This document shows, piece after piece, positions 1 to 12,259 of a stretch of DNA of 64,000 nt. The position numbers and the translations under genes were made by a program. The stretch's first letter is position 1, and each line of letters opens with the position of its first letter. The notes beneath the pieces are model-generated. The model did no database searches, was not told where the DNA came from, and worked only from the letters and a program-made list of their open reading frames with translations. The stretch is from Cliona cf. orientalis (taxonomy: Eukaryota; Porifera; Demospongiae; Clionaida; Clionaidae), in the NCBI GenBank assembly GCA_963930775.1, contig OZ005705.1, positions 4,216,001 to 4,280,000 on the forward strand. The letters are read 5' to 3'.

Positions 1-1598
1 TAGCCGGTAAATTGCCTATAAAAGCTTTGGTTGCTAAGCAACTACCAACAAATAATATATATATATGCATGCATATATAGGTTGCCAGTGAGCTTTGCAA
101 ACTCAAAGAGGTAGCCTTTTTGGCAGTGGACAGGTGTGTACATAGTGACATTCACACTTTCCTTATAAGGAAGGTGTTAACCCGAACAGACTAATTATGT
201 GCACCGCTAGGGCTGCATCACTCCTTCTGTGGTGGAGACCACCCTGAGCTTCACATGTAACTCCATTGTACACACTGCATGATCCTGAATTGAGCTGGAG
301 CCTCAGGAGAGAATAGGTCAAGTGCTGCTGTTGGCCAGCTTCATTCACCAACCCTTCCCTCTCTTTATGGATATTTTAGTAGTACACCAGCCAGACCATC
401 TCCTCCTTGTTTACTTTCTATTATTTGGGGGGGGGGGGGGGAGGTATGAGTCCTCAGTCATAATTCCTGATAGCTCTATCTTGATACTAGCATACCAACA
501 GTGCCATTCTCCCTGTGATATGCTAGTAGTGATAATAGAACATTATTATTGTGAACATGGCCTACTGATTAGCTATTTACCTAAACTTTCATACTGGTAT
601 TCTGAAGGGGAAGCCTGGCTCGTTTCTAAGGGGTCAGAGTTGCATACAGAGATGGGAGGGGGGGCACTGGTCTCTACATGTAGCTTAAATCTATTAACTT
701 AATGAGTAATGATCACTATCTACTTTCTTGCTGTTGCTAACACCTGTACTTGAGTTTATTACAGCTAGTTCACACTTGCATGAAACATAATATTATTTAG
801 CTGTCACCACAAAGATAATAATATTATAATAAACAGTGCCTCACTATCCACCTCTCGACAATTAAGTGGCATCATAGCTATGGTGGCATAATATTAGGTA
901 AATTTTATAAAATCTTCTGGAGTTTTTGAGCTCAACAAGTAGCATCTCTGAAACATTGCAATACAGTAACTAGAGAAACATGGCAAGGCTCAACTGCTAT
1001 GTACATGTGTATACGCACAACATATGCATATAGAGTCATAACCCCCAGAAAAAATCATATGCAAATAAACATGTTTGACACAGTCCATGACAAACAGAAT
1101 GAACACTGGCCCAAATAAGCCCTATGATAATTAACACTTCAGCACATATTATTTATCGTTTAATTATTATGGTAATGGGGAGAGTTTGTTTGAAGGATAC
1201 CTTTGATTAGATTAATACCGTATAGGCGAAAGTATTGGCAATTTGGGTCCCAGTGACGCATTTCACACTATTCAACACTTTAAATTGATTTCAAATTGGC
1301 AGTATGGTATGGTATCGCTATAATATAATTATTATGTATAATACTCTCTTGTTATTATGTGTACGTACATGTACATGCATGCAGATCAGAATTTAATTTA
1401 GAGGCATACCATCAACCCACCCAATTTTATTCCCTGCCAAATTTTCCAGCTCTACGGTATTACGTAATTCTCTATAGGGATAATTATTAGCTAACTCGAC
1501 AATAATATAAATCATGTCCCTAGGGGGCCTATATCTTTAGGGATAAATTATAAAACCAAAATCATGATGCATACTTAAAGCTAGGCTGTGTATCAATA
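1..1598. other. Intergenic DNA, no gene recognised
   Basis: This AT-rich stretch has only short chance reading frames and no recognisable protein. It holds a 15-base G run at 427-441. The first 50 bases resemble 45700-45740 (a shared GCCTATAAAA...TTTGGTTGCTA stretch), so the window opens inside a dispersed repeat. Nothing else is supported. Confidence 0.6.
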
Positions 1599-2000
1599 CA
1601 ATTATGACCCGCTCTGAGAAAAGGGACCACTCGGGATAAAATTTCATTTTTTACTCTACCAGAAAATATAGGATTTTGGCTTCATATTGATATGCTATGT
1701 TTATGTAGTTGCAAAATGTAAGCTATCGTTATGGGCGCAAACAATTGCTTGGGTACATACATACATACATACATACATACAATTTAATACAAAATTTAAT
1801 TAAATATGCGCATTTTCCGAAAATTGAATATTATATCTATCTGCGTGTATAAGAATGGACATAACTCCACTTGTGATCAATATTTTTTCATGAAACTTGC
1901 ACCATTGGATTCAGCACACACAGAGCTATCAATCCATGCTAAAAACTCAATTTTTATGAAATATCCCGAGTGGTCCCTTTTCTCAGAGCAGATCACAATT
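1599..2000. mobile_element. Inverted-repeat element (MITE-like), about 400 bp
   Basis: Two perfect 28-base inverted arms lie at 1611-1638 (starting GCTCTGAGAAAAGGGACC) and 1962-1989. A weaker extension runs about 11 bases outward on each side. The interior is AT-rich and has a CATA/TACA simple repeat at about 1756-1780. Short reading frames inside look like chance. The structure is that of a non-autonomous DNA transposon; the superfamily cannot be assigned. Confidence 0.75.
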
Positions 2001-2398
2001 AGTCTGAAGGGGTATGTCTGACTCCTTTTAATTATCCTATACATGTATTTATCCTTTGGGGTCGGTATGCACAGGTACTCTAGAGCTAGGATATGTACCA
2101 CTTGTGATTCTGTGATAGTGTGGTTCAATATTACTACAGTGGAATCCTCTGTATATTCCGACAGGACAGCTTAAAGTGTCCTAATTAAAAATGTTCTCTT
2201 TTCAGGGATAGTTTTATGCACTTTTCTAGCCATAGGTTGCTGGAACCATGCTTGATGTCCTGATTAAGGGAGGTTTCATCATTTCAGGGATGTCCTTATA
2301 GAGGGGTCCATGCACTGTATACTATAATAATATAGCACTATGACACATGGTTGTGGGAGCATCTGAGATGTATCTGATAAGTAAATCATTTGAATATA

Positions 2399-2843
2399 CC
2401 GTAGTGCTAGAAATAAATGCGCGCTATTAATTAATGCGAAAAATGCGAGTTGCTGAGTGATCGCATTGTTTAATATCGCAATGATTTCAACAACGCATTT
2501 TATTCCAATTGGTGCCCGCCCACGTTAGTATGCAACACAAGGCGAGTGTACTATAGAAAAAACTGGATCTGAACAGGAAGAATAGTTTGCCGGTGAGTCA
2601 GATGACTTTAGATTCTGAAAATTTATCATAAATGTCTATGCATGGCGAACTTAGGAGCACTAGACAGTGGCAAGGCAGGCTGAAAGCTTCATGTGCATGA
2701 TGTGCATGTCACTGTCAGTGATGCTAGAATGTTACCTGGACTCAGGACAAACTCGCATTATTAAAATTCGCATTGCTAAGAAAAATACTGAAAATTTAAA
2801 GAATCGCAATATTTTATACACGCATAAATTTCTAGCACTACGG
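2399..2843. mobile_element. CCGTAG-terminated MITE with TA duplication
   Basis: The termini are CCGTAGTGCTAGAAAT and its complement, with 21 of 23 bases matching. They are flanked by TA at 2397-2398 and 2844-2845, as expected for insertion at TA dinucleotides (Tc1/mariner-like behaviour). The interior is rich in ATGCG and CGCAT motifs shared with the elements at 57489-57948 and 62102-62567. There is no coding capacity. Confidence 0.75.
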
Positions 2844-2879
2844 TAATAATATTATTGATAGCACAATTTGATTCTCCCT

Positions 2880-3077
2880 CACTCCTTTTGAATTTTTCCT
2901 TAAAAATACCCATCTACCCATCAGACAAATTATTAATCTAATTTAAGATACCCATCAGACGAATTATTAAATGATATTTTGAGCCCATAAGACAGAAATT
3001 AGATTCTCCAAAAAAAGCCCCTGAAGACTAATTAGTGTTCTTCCATGGGGGTGTATCCTTATTAACTGGAATAGCCC
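2880..3077. mobile_element. Degenerate GGGCT-family MITE
   Basis: The right end (CCATGGGGGTGTATCCTTAT to GGAATAGCCC, ending at 3077) matches the termini of the better preserved copies at 8216-8641 and 50915-51338. The interior carries the same spaced 'CCC..AGAC/GGAC..AATTA' pattern. The left end cannot be placed exactly. Confidence 0.5.
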
Positions 3078-3339
3078 ATTATTATACTGTAATTATGGCA
3101 CAGAGCGTGGGCCTAGCACCGTCGCTAGGCTAGTAAAGGCTTTCAGTTTTAGAACAGGCCCGAGTCCGCCATTCATGTTCAGTGATTCACCATCCTACTT
3201 ACTGGCTTGGTCATTGCCAAGCGTATGCAACAAATCGTATAGATAAGTAGCTACATACACAAGTTTATTTACCTCGAAACTCAAAGTTTCTCCATGGTAA
3301 GCTTCACTGAACTTGACTTGACCACCTAGTTTCCTAGAC

Positions 3340-3351
3340 CAGGGGCGGATA

Positions 3352-3390
<39 letters not shown>

Positions 3391-3704
3391 GCTTGGGGTG
3401 CTCAAGCACCCCCCCCTCCAGCCAAGACAACATACAGGCTTCTATAGACATAGCTACTTCTAGCACCCCCCTTCTAGTCAAAAACCTTGATCTAACATAC
3501 ATTTAGCTATAAAATATGACTGATAAACCTGTCTGTAAAGACAAAAACTCGAGTTCCACTGATTTCTCCACGTTTTCTGGTTGTTGCCTCGCTTAGCGGC
3601 AATTAAGTGGGCGTGGTTTCGTAAAAAGGGGCGTGGCCAAATTTTTCGCGCGCAACTATTCACTTTAGCACCCCCCTTTATTGGAGGCTCTGGATCCGCC
3701 CCTG
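3340..3704. mobile_element. CAGGGGCGGAT MITE with 5-bp duplication
   Basis: The ends CAGGGGCGGAT and ATCCGCCCCTG are inverted repeats flanked by a perfect 5-base direct repeat TAGAC (3335-3339 and 3705-3709). The related inverted sequence near 32.85 kb lacks the insert. A 37-base G run (3353-3389) sits just inside the left end. TIRs of this type with 5-base duplications are consistent with the hAT5 group of hAT transposons; that assignment is an inference because no transposase is present. Confidence 0.85.
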
Positions 3705-4083
3705 TAGACGTAGACTCTAAACGTAGTGCCTACTTTGCCTGTCCGTGTAGCTAGGCTGAGCGCCGTTCTTGGGTCGATTACTTCGCTTGGACATCACCGT
3801 AGGCTTAAAAATTCTTTAGTGCCTCTCGTTCATTAGCCGCTAAGGTGACCTTTGCGCGACCTCCAACAAACCCGCAGGTATGCTCGTTTGTCCTGCTAAA
3901 GTACGCGATTGCGCGAACGCGTCATAGCCTCCGATCGAATTTGTACAGACTGTATGGCCGTACGTGAAATACGGGACTTTCCCTCCGCGTTCCAGCACTA
4001 AAACTCACGTTTACTTGGATACGAAAGCGAAACTGAAAGTTCCAATTGGAACATTATTCAAGATTTTCCTTCCTCTCTCTGTA

Positions 4084-4754
4084 CAGTGCTACCAAGTAAG
4101 AGGGGAGAAAGTTATAGCTGACTTTCTATGCAAGTAAATGCAAGTTTAATTGCATAAATATTAATGCACCATCAAAACTAACAACATATCAAAAAAAATT
4201 TTTTCGGAATTTTCCCCCATAGAAACTAATACAGATGCCATACAAGTGCTAAACTGCATTTCTGCCAAAATATCATAAAAATGCAAATATCTCGAGTTGT
4301 ATTTGGAACTATTCTTTCAAATTTGGGACCAAGATACTCCAATGTACCTTTTAACTAAATTTCAAATTTGGAATCTTAACTATGAGCAATGCCGAAAAAC
4401 CCAACCTAAAATATTTTTCGCTATTTTTGCACGTATCTCATTAATTAGACATAATTAAGCATTTTCATTCGGTGCTAAGAAACTTTACCTAGCTATCAAC
4501 CTTAGCAATGATTAAGAGACCTTAACTAAAAAGAATGAGAAAAATCCCAACCTAAAATGTTTTTGGACTCCCTTGTGGTTTTATGCGAATAACTGTGGTA
4601 AAATTGCATGAAATATGCCATCAATCGAATTCAATATATAGAAGGTCCTAGAGAAGCAGAGTTCCGAATTTGGAGGATTATCATGCAAGTTGGTGCATCT
4701 TACATGCGAAAGAGTGAGAGCACACACTTTCTCCCCTTTTCCTTGGTAGCACTG
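4084..4754. mobile_element. CAGTGCTACCAAG MITE with TA duplication
   Basis: Inverted ends of about 28 bases (CAGTGCTACCAAG...GGGGAGAAAG and complement) are bounded by TA at 4082-4083 and 4755-4756. The inverted paralogue at about 32.45 kb runs straight through without this block and serves as the empty site. The interior is AT-rich and non-coding. Confidence 0.75.
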
Positions 4755-5504
4755 TACATGTAAATTTATCTCGTAAAACCCTTGCAATAAGCAGACAAGT
4801 TAATTACTTAATTACATTACATCACATTACATTACATTACATTACTCATACGGAAATTCTTTTATCTTATGGTGTAATTAGTGTGTAATTTTCTACTTAG
4901 TGTGTAATTTCTACTTAGTGTGTAACAAGCAAGCCTACACACTAAGCAGAAAAAAAAATTGTCCGGAACCCATCATATAATTGAGCTGGATGCATAGTAG
5001 AACCATGCAAGCAGGCAGCCCAAACTTCAATTTTGTCAAAAAGCTGGTAAAGGTCGTCACGTTTATGTTTATGTTTATGTGCGCAAAGCCCTGCTCCTCA
5101 TGTAGTGCGTGGGTGGAAAACATTGCAAACGCGTGGCTTCCCTATGGGGAAACTTCAAAGGGCCGTAACTTTAATTCTAAGGTGTGAATCAAAATTCGGC
5201 CTCCAAGAAACTTCCAGATATGACCCATTCTGCATGCTCATATCAATTATTTGTGAATGTTTTCCCAGAGTCTCAAACATTACTTTACTTTACATTAAAT
5301 TCTTTTTTTTTCTACTTAGTGTGTAATTTTTGGGGGTAACAAAACGCGTATGGGTTTACCGTTGGAATGTATGACGTAATTAATAGTAATGAGTAAAAAT
5401 CCAAGTAAGAAGGAGATAAAAATAAATAAGATATTGTGTAGTGATAGAGTGACATGAGAGAAAATAAAATTTTAATGAAAGATTTCATGTAAGTGCTGAG
5501 AATT

Positions 5505-6560
5505 AGTTGAGCCTGCCCTCAGCAAGCTGAAGGTCAATGGGATTTTCAGTGGCTGGATGGTGTCGAGATGATCTTGCTCCCCTAATGGACATATTAGAGG
5601 CTCTCAGAAGTGCGAAACTGAGTCTGCATCATATCCAGTTAAGAGTCACAGCATAAGGGACATTTCTTTTTTCAGCCACCATTGATGACAGTCTCTTGTA
5701 AAATGTTGTTGCAGCACGTCCCATTTCACCCGTTGTGGACAGTACTAGTGGTGTGAATGTTGCATGTTCGACCTCCCGCACTTATTGATCATACTGCCTT
5801 CTCTTTTCTTGCTCGTGCTTGCGATATACAGATGAGAGGGGACCATGATGATTTGATTGGGCGCTAGGGTTGAATACCCTTACATCGACAAATGCCTTTT
5901 CAAATCTTCCTCCCCAGAATCCGTACATTGCTACATCCAATTGAACACCATCCTCAGTGATGGCGGAACGATGAGACAAGGACTCACCCGAGAGTGGCTG
6001 TAAGTGGGGTTCAGTCGTCACCCCATGGCAGACTTCAGTCAATAGCGTGGCAGTAATATCTCTCACTTCATTGTGTCTCACTGCTGGGAAGCCTTCAGTT
6101 TTGCAAATCAGGGCATGCTCAACACTAAATGGTTGTCCACAGCCGTAGTGAGATGGTGAGTTCTGAAGTGGCCAACCGTATCTGAGTGAGAGGCTATTTC
6201 TGAAAGCAGCTTTGTGCAGAGTAAATCCATGTTCGTCAATGGGGAGTGCTGTCAGCCAGGTGGAGGCTCCCTTTTCTTGAGAGAGTTCCATGGAACGTTG
6301 AAGAGGGATTGGTAGATTTCGTTGGAGATTGCTGGCATCTTCCTTCTGTTTTATGCACTTAGAATGCTGGATTCTCCTTTTGATACTTTGTTGAACTGAA
6401 TGGCAGCCATCTAAAAGATGATCCTGGTTGATGATTCAGTCAACAAGCGGAGCACTGATCAGTCGTGAAGCAGTCCGCGGCTCTTTCACTGAGGCAGCAG
6501 GATTAATCAAACCCAGACCACCAATCTTATGATGTCAGAATCTCCTTAATTTTATTGGGC
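5505..6560 (-). pseudogene. LINE-type retrotransposon C-terminal relic
   Basis: The minus strand encodes the C-terminal end of a non-LTR retrotransposon polyprotein. About 6560-6450 reads IGGLGLINPAASVK, typical of the region after the reverse-transcriptase palm. The longest open stretch (6291-5782) holds a zinc-knuckle-like CGQPFSVEHALIC, then RHNEVRD, then LDVA...FVDVRVFNP. That order resembles the restriction-like endonuclease end of R2/R4/Hero-type LINEs; this is my inference. An in-frame stop near 6455, a break at 5782 and a further stop near 5620 (NWI*CRLSF) disable it. The 5' part is missing. The coding call is solid, the clade tentative. Confidence 0.8.
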
Positions 6561-6589
6561 CCCTTGCCAATACGTATGCTAGGAGTGCA

Positions 6590-7120
6590 GTCTCAGTCAT
6601 TGTAAATATTCATGGTGGAGCCCCCCCCCCCCCCCCCCCCCCGGCCAGTTCAACAAAGTATCAAGGGTATTCCACTTGTAATGCAAAGTACGTTGCCATG
6701 CAAATAACCAAATCGATGCTGCACCAAAACAAGACATTGCAATAACAGCTCCTCGAGTCTCAGTAGGCAAGGGCGTACGTATCACCTTCCAGCAGGCCGA
6801 ACTTCCATACAGCAACAGTTCAAGGAGCCCCACCCTCGATATTTCCAGGATGCCCACTCTCCTACTATAGCACGGACTATTTTGACCACCCACCCTCCTT
6901 AACCACAAAGGGTTAAAGTTCTTCAGCAAGTAATCCGTTTATACTGTAACACATGCGGGACAAAAATATCCACTTCAACTGTCACATCATAATAGTATTG
7001 TGTTTAATCATCTAATAGCAGTGGAGCTAGCTAGGTGTATAAATTCTTTGGAAGCCTGGGCCCTGTGTGTGTGTGAGAGAGAGAGAGAGAGAATAATGAT
7101 AATATATCAAACTGGGTATT
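6590..7120. other. Non-coding stretch with poly-C and GA repeat
   Basis: It holds a poly-C run (about 6619-6642) and a short GT/GA microsatellite (about 7065-7092). The minus-strand frame across 6597-6929 reads through the C run as poly-Gly and resembles nothing known. No gene is supported. Confidence 0.6.
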
Positions 7121-8089
7121 TTGTTTCCAGTATATTATAGTAATTACTATAATAATGCACTTTTGATAGATGTGTGTGCAAGACCTGTGCTAATGACTTC
7201 AAGACCAAATCACAGCTGCCCAAATATATATTGTCCTAGATGGATAAAAACAGTGCGTCAGTGCGCAGTCAAGTCGTGTAAGTCCAAGGATCGAATTACA
7301 AATGTAATATCCTTGATTCAACAGGAATAGAGCAGGTGCTTAAATGCGACCCCTTGCCATCTAGCTCTGATGGTGGAGTACTGTTATGTCACCAACATTA
7401 TAATCAGGTCCACAGGTCTTTATCATAAAACACAAGCAACTATGAACACAAAAAATGCATAGCATGTACCAGACCTATGAAAAATTCTCAACCACGCTAT
7501 ATCTCCTCCCCTGAGCAGCTGAAAGCCCAAATCAAGATTCAACACGATATTGATATCGAGTTAACAGACACTGACATCATATGCCTATCTTGCTATAAGG
7601 GTTTCCAGTTTCCACAAAATTCTAGAAAACCCTCTGAGTCTAGACTCTAACCTAGAGGAATTAATCCGTCCTCTGGAGGCAGAACTAGCCACATCTCAAA
7701 CAGCTGTGAATGTGAGTGTAGATCAGTCCATACTCCATGTTACACTGGTAGTTGCAACACACCTTTTGAGGAATGAAGCAATCCTATTGTCAGATTCATA
7801 TATGTTTACCCAGTCTATCACTGAGTCATCTACACTCCCACAAATCACTCTCAATGCTACTTTAAGCAAGCGTGCTTTCCATAGGCGTCTAATATCCTCC
7901 CTTCAAGAGCAGTTAGAATGTAGAACAGTAGAATAGTCAGTTGGCATAATACTGCACCATAAGGGTGGTACACACTGAAATTTCTCAGTAAATCACTAGC
8001 TAAGCAGCATCATGCAAAGATTGTACATGCACGTGCACACAAACTAACACCTACAGCTGATGCCAACAAACCCATGTGCACAGCTGATA

Positions 8090-8810
8090 CCACAAACCAA
8101 ACCACTATACATCTCTACGTATGCTTTTCTTGATTATAATTACAGACCTATTGATATCGACTTATTCAAGGCATGCTATCCTTGGAGTGTTCTTGACTTG
8201 CATGTGGGAGAAATTGGGCTATTCCATTTAATAGCCATACACCCCCTATGGATGACTAGTGAGGAAAATTTAACCCCTGGACATAATTAACTAGCAACCA
8301 TCCCCCCTAGACAGTCGTTAATTAGGTCACTGTTCTTCAAGACATAATTAAGAACATTACTACTCCCCCTGGATTATTAATTAAATCAAGTTTTGTTCCC
8401 CCTGGACACAAATTAATGCGTTAATTTATGGAAGGGAAATCACCTAAAGGAGCAAAGTACCCCCCTGGACACCACAATTAGTGATCGTTTCACCCCTAGA
8501 CATAATTAAATTTGACCAAAATACCCCCCTTCCCTTCATTAAAATCAGTGTTTTACCCCCTGGACAAGCCTCAAAATACCCCCCTAGACATTCGTTAGCA
8601 GTCATCCATAGGGGGTGTATGCTTATTAAATGGAAGAGCCCATTAATGCTCTCCCTATCAGTAATTTTTATATTATTATTGATTATTAATTTTATGATCC
8701 CCATGCTACTCAAAAAGCAAGTGTAGGGATGTATTAATAGTGGTTGTGATTATCTCTTATCCATAAAAATCTTGTTTGTGTACTTTTTGGCATTGCATCC
8801 CTACTGAAGG
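8090..8810. mobile_element. GTAGGGATG inverted-repeat element, interrupted copy
   Basis: This matches, in inverted orientation, the centre and arms of the element at 40519-40900: TATGCTTTTCTTGATTATAA on the left and AAAAAGCAAGTGTAGGGATG on the right. It has been split by the GGGCT MITE at 8216-8641. It lies inside the decayed transposon gene that starts near 7160. Confidence 0.7.
8216..8641. mobile_element. GGGCT-family MITE with ATT duplication
   Basis: Inverted ends of about 40 bases start GGGCTATTCCATTTAATAGC and end in GGAAGAGCCC. The interior repeats a 'CCCCCTGGACA..AATTA' theme. It is flanked by ATT at 8213-8215 and 8642-8644. The equivalent site at about 40.69 kb reads ...GAGAAATTCATGTTCTCCC with a single ATT, which is a direct view of the empty target. 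A three-base duplication is compatible with PIF/Harbinger-type movement. No protein is encoded. Confidence 0.85.
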
Positions 8811-10719
8811 CAGCTGCAGATGACAACTGAAAATTCTGGGGAGATTTCGTGATAAAAAACTGTCTGCCTTTCATTAGCCTGTACATATCAGTGCGATCAT
8901 CTGACTGGATACTCCGTGTAGCAAGTATAAAATCAATGGTGCCAACATTTGCAGCATATGACCGGCCAAACTATCACCACCTAATCCCACAACATATAGC
9001 TGATATTCTGAAAATGTCAACAGCAATCCTTGCAAAGCTACAAGCTGGTTGCTTCACAGCAAGCATCACCAGCCGAGCATTTCATGATGTTGCCTTGGAT
9101 GAAGCGCATGAAATGCTCATCAATAAAGATTTGAAACAAGCAATCATGCGACCATCTTGTGAGTATCTCCGACACATGTCTTCCTTTTACCAGCACAGAG
9201 CTGCGTGTCTCCATAACCTCACTCGTCAAGTACTTCCACCGAGGGAACAGGGTAAATACCAGCTATCGAAGGACAAAAAAGAACGGGAGAATGTAGAGTG
9301 TATGCTTGAAGCAATCAAAACAGGTGGGCTACTTCCTCTGGTCAGTACAAACTCAATATTAATAAATACCTTCAATGGCAAAACAGCAGCTGGAGACCAG
9401 TGTCGAGATCTTCTCACATTTCAAGAAGTCGGGCAGAAGGAGTATGAGTGCTATATGTGACACACACATTTGTTCAAGATCCATCAAGCAAGCTCATCAC
9501 TCATCAGCAGAGGCTAAAAACCTTTTCTGAGAAGAAAGTGACCAAAAGTACCCTCAAGAGTTCAGAACAAGACCAAAAAAGGTCACAATGTGCCTGAAAA
9601 AGCGATTGCAAGCCATCGCAGAAGGTCAGATAGAAGATACCTCATCTGAGCAACATCTAGAACTGCCTAGAGTGATCTCTGATGAGACAGGTTTGCCTAA
9701 CAAAGGCCGTAAGAGCACAGCACGTGATTTTATTGAAGCAAGGTATGCAACAATAATGACAACCTGCTTACCAGTTGGCTGGAATACAGAACTTGAAGTA
9801 CTTAAATGGCAATCAAAAAGTGTATGTGGCAGGGTGTGAAATAGATGGGTCATCGGAGAGGACTCTGTATATATGACTTGTATGGGTAAGCTACAGCCAG
9901 AACCAAGGCTACATACTGTAAACCCAGCAAGTACTTGCATATGGATAAACTACAGGATGCCATACACCAAGACCCTGACCTTGCTAGTGTACCAACCACC
10001 ATCAGAGCTCAAGTACTATAAGCAGTGTATGCATTATCAGGCTGTGACTTTGTACAATTTTTTACTGGATTCGGTAAGGTAGCCTTTTTCAAGTGCTTTC
10101 TACAGCACAGCGACTTCATTATTAGTCAAGAGCTTCTAGGAGACTTAAGTGAAAATTCAGCAAGTGAATCAGGATTTCAAGCATTTATTCGGCTAGTTGG
10201 ATGCCTGTACTACACAGAACACAGACGAGCATTCGGAAATGTAGCTACACCTACAGGTTTGTTTCACCAGCTGGAAGCTCAAGACAGTGTCATTCAACAT
10301 GAAGAATGGTTAGATACAATTAGGGACGAGGTCTGGCAGAGAATTTATTTTGACAATAAACTACCGGTAATTCCATCTCTAGAAGCGCTACAGAGGCACT
10401 ACAAACGTGCTTTGTGGGTTGTTAACTATTGGAGGCAAGCTGCAACGAATGTCATGGATCCCTCCCTCCCCAATGCAATGGATGGAAACAAACAGAAACA
10501 GGGTTAGAGGTTGAGTGGGATTCAGAGGACAACATCAAGCAAATAAAACATCGTGTAGACTTCTTGCTTCACGGGTGCAAATGCAAATCATCTAAGTGCC
10601 AAACAAAGTTGTATAAATGTATGAAAAATGGCCAGTTCTGTGGCCTAGACTGTGAATGCAAAGGATGCCTTAATAACCAATCCTCCCAAGGTAAGACCTA
10701 TCCATCACTAAGACTGTAA

Positions 10720-10998
10720 ATATATTATACAGGATACTGTGTAGCCGGAGAATTTGGTGGGAATTAAATTTGGTGGATGGCTGAGTTCGATACTGGGTTA
10801 GTACAAAAGACCACACCAACCAATTTGATTCGCAACACATGATTACCTTCGTATGAGCAAAATATAGGCAATACTTAATATTGGCAGCTGGCTGGTTGAT
10901 CTGCCAAACTCCCAAATTTAATTCCCTGCAAATTTTCCAGCTATACAGTATACACAACTTGTCCTTGGGCTATGTCCTAAGACTACAGTTTACTACCA
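10720..10998. other. Short non-coding gap
   Basis: No coding signal or clear repeat boundary is visible between the CXC-domain pseudogene and the next SINE-like repeat. Confidence 0.5.
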
Positions 10999-11000
10999 CA

Positions 11001-11608
11001 AATGAACACCATTGGTGCTAAACCCTCGGCACTGTCAGATTTATAGTAATGATATCAGGTAGCTATAAAGATGATCGTATAATATTAGGCTGTGTCTAAA
11101 TTTTAGCGCTTTGAGTACCGGCAAACTAGCCTGCCAAAAAGCTTAGAAAATTTTCGAAAGTGGAAGAAAAAAGAAACCAAAGATCAAGCAGGATTCGAAC
11201 CCATGACCACCACTCCACCATCATCAGCCCTAGTGCGCTCAGCCAACCCAGATCAACGCTGCTGGATGCCGTTTTTTGCCAACTATATACACCTTCATCC
11301 ATATGTCCCCTGACCCCTCCTTCGTAGCGCTCGACACCCAGCATTCTATTTGTACGAAAAGTTAGCTGCCCGGGATCGGAGAAGTCAAGAAGCTTAGAAT
11401 CAGCAAATGACTCCAAAACTAGCGAACAAAGCGTTCTCTACAAAATCCACACAAATTATGAGTTTGGAACGCCATAAGGAATCTTATAACATCGAAATTT
11501 GGACTCGCAAACGAGGTATGTAGCAGTTAGTGTGGTAACAGACAGACAGACAGACACACACACACACAGAACGACTACCGTAACCCTCGCGCATGCGCCG
11601 AGGGTTAA
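11001..11608 (-). repeat. SINE-like repeat with tRNA-like promoter
   Basis: On the minus strand, about 11260-11185 holds TTGGCTGAGCGCACTAGGG followed by GGGTTCGAATCC. These resemble the A and B boxes of an RNA polymerase III promoter. It is not an intact tRNA because the acceptor ends do not pair. The unit begins AATGAACACCATTGGTGCTA. It ends in a CAGACAGACAGACACACA tract and the palindrome CCCTCGCGCATGCGCCGAGG. Close relatives lie at 18042-18690 and 35755-36348, with partial copies at 16448-16640 and 22240-22541. Confidence 0.7.
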
Positions 11609-11609
11609 T

Positions 11610-12255
11610 CAAAGGCAACTAAACTAAATTATTACTTCATTCCCTAAAGAATTACAAAAATCTACAGAACAGATTGAAACTGAAGTAGTTTTCATGGAGT
11701 TTGTCTAGCTTAATTAAGCAGGTAAATTGTTGTAATAATAATGTTATACTAGCTTTATACTAACAAAAATTCATGTATTACAGGGACTTGGCGATAATAT
11801 TCTACCTCGATGTCTACTTCCCTGAACGGTGGGAAACAAACCGCCACTCATAACCATGATCTACAGTTTCTCACAGTATCATTTGCAAACAATCAACTCA
11901 CATTGTATCCCTGTCATGTGTTCTCCAATGCAAATCTGCACACTTCAAATTAAAAAAAGAACTACCATAATGTCATCTCACTTTTTTTAGGTGGACTACT
12001 CCACTTCTTCGCTAAAATGCAAGATTAGTACATCCAGCTTACCGGCATAATTTCATCCTGGGCAGTCAACAGTGCGGGACAAAACTAGCCACTTCATCGC
12101 AACCCCTCTTGAGCAGTCAAACACACAGTGCCTTAACACAGCTGCCGGTTCTGAAGTGAATATTCAACTGATGTTACTCTTTTTAGCACGAGACATGATC
12201 AAAAGCTTACTTTTTAGACTTCTGTCAACAAGCGTTTGTAAGAAATAGGCACAAT
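11610..12255. other. Non-coding stretch
   Basis: This is AT-rich sequence with no recognisable reading frame and no clear repeat edge. Confidence 0.5.
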
Positions 12256-12259
12256 GCTC

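Larger units (their letters stand above)
3130..5340. repeat. Composite repeat, inverted copy at 32.3-33.0 kb
   Basis: Blocks at 3133-3335, 3710-4080 and 4757-4860 match, in inverted orientation, 32878-33005, 32460-32860 and 32330-32455. The other copy lacks the insertions at 3340-3704 and 4084-4754, so those two elements inserted after the copies separated. The 3' part (about 4840-5340) belongs to the dispersed family ending in 'ACACTAAGCAGAAAAA', also seen near 34.5-34.95, 40.3, 41.76-42.2 and 44.5-44.7/47.9-48.1 kb. I see no coding region. Confidence 0.7.
7160..10718 (+). pseudogene. Decayed transposon-type protein, asteroid-like and CXC domains
   Basis: Fragments in all three plus-strand frames line up in the order of a large transposon-associated protein found in many invertebrate genomes. 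They are: a CxxC zinc-binding N-terminus (about 7460-7610, CIACTRPMK...IICLSCYKGF); a helical segment (7706-7936, HLLRNEAILLSD); the main block 8849-9460 (FAAYDRPNY, GGLLPLVSTN, VGQKEYECY); 9588-9839; a block with YALSGCDFVQFF at about 10028-10065, resembling the GCD motif of asteroid/XPG-like nuclease folds; and a C-terminal cluster (about 10560-10680) of spaced CxC/CxxC pairs like tesmin/TSO1 CXC domains. Stops, frameshifts and two nested insertions (8090-8810) show it is dead. The function of the intact family is not established to my knowledge. Confidence 0.7.

Noticed and set aside
322-702. 126-codon plus-strand frame
   Set aside because: It runs through a poly-G tract as poly-Gly and has no recognisable motif or coding pattern.
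11185-11262. tRNA gene on the minus strand
   Set aside because: A and B box-like sequences are present, but the acceptor stem does not pair and the unit is embedded in a dispersed repeat, so it is a SINE-type promoter and not a functional tRNA.
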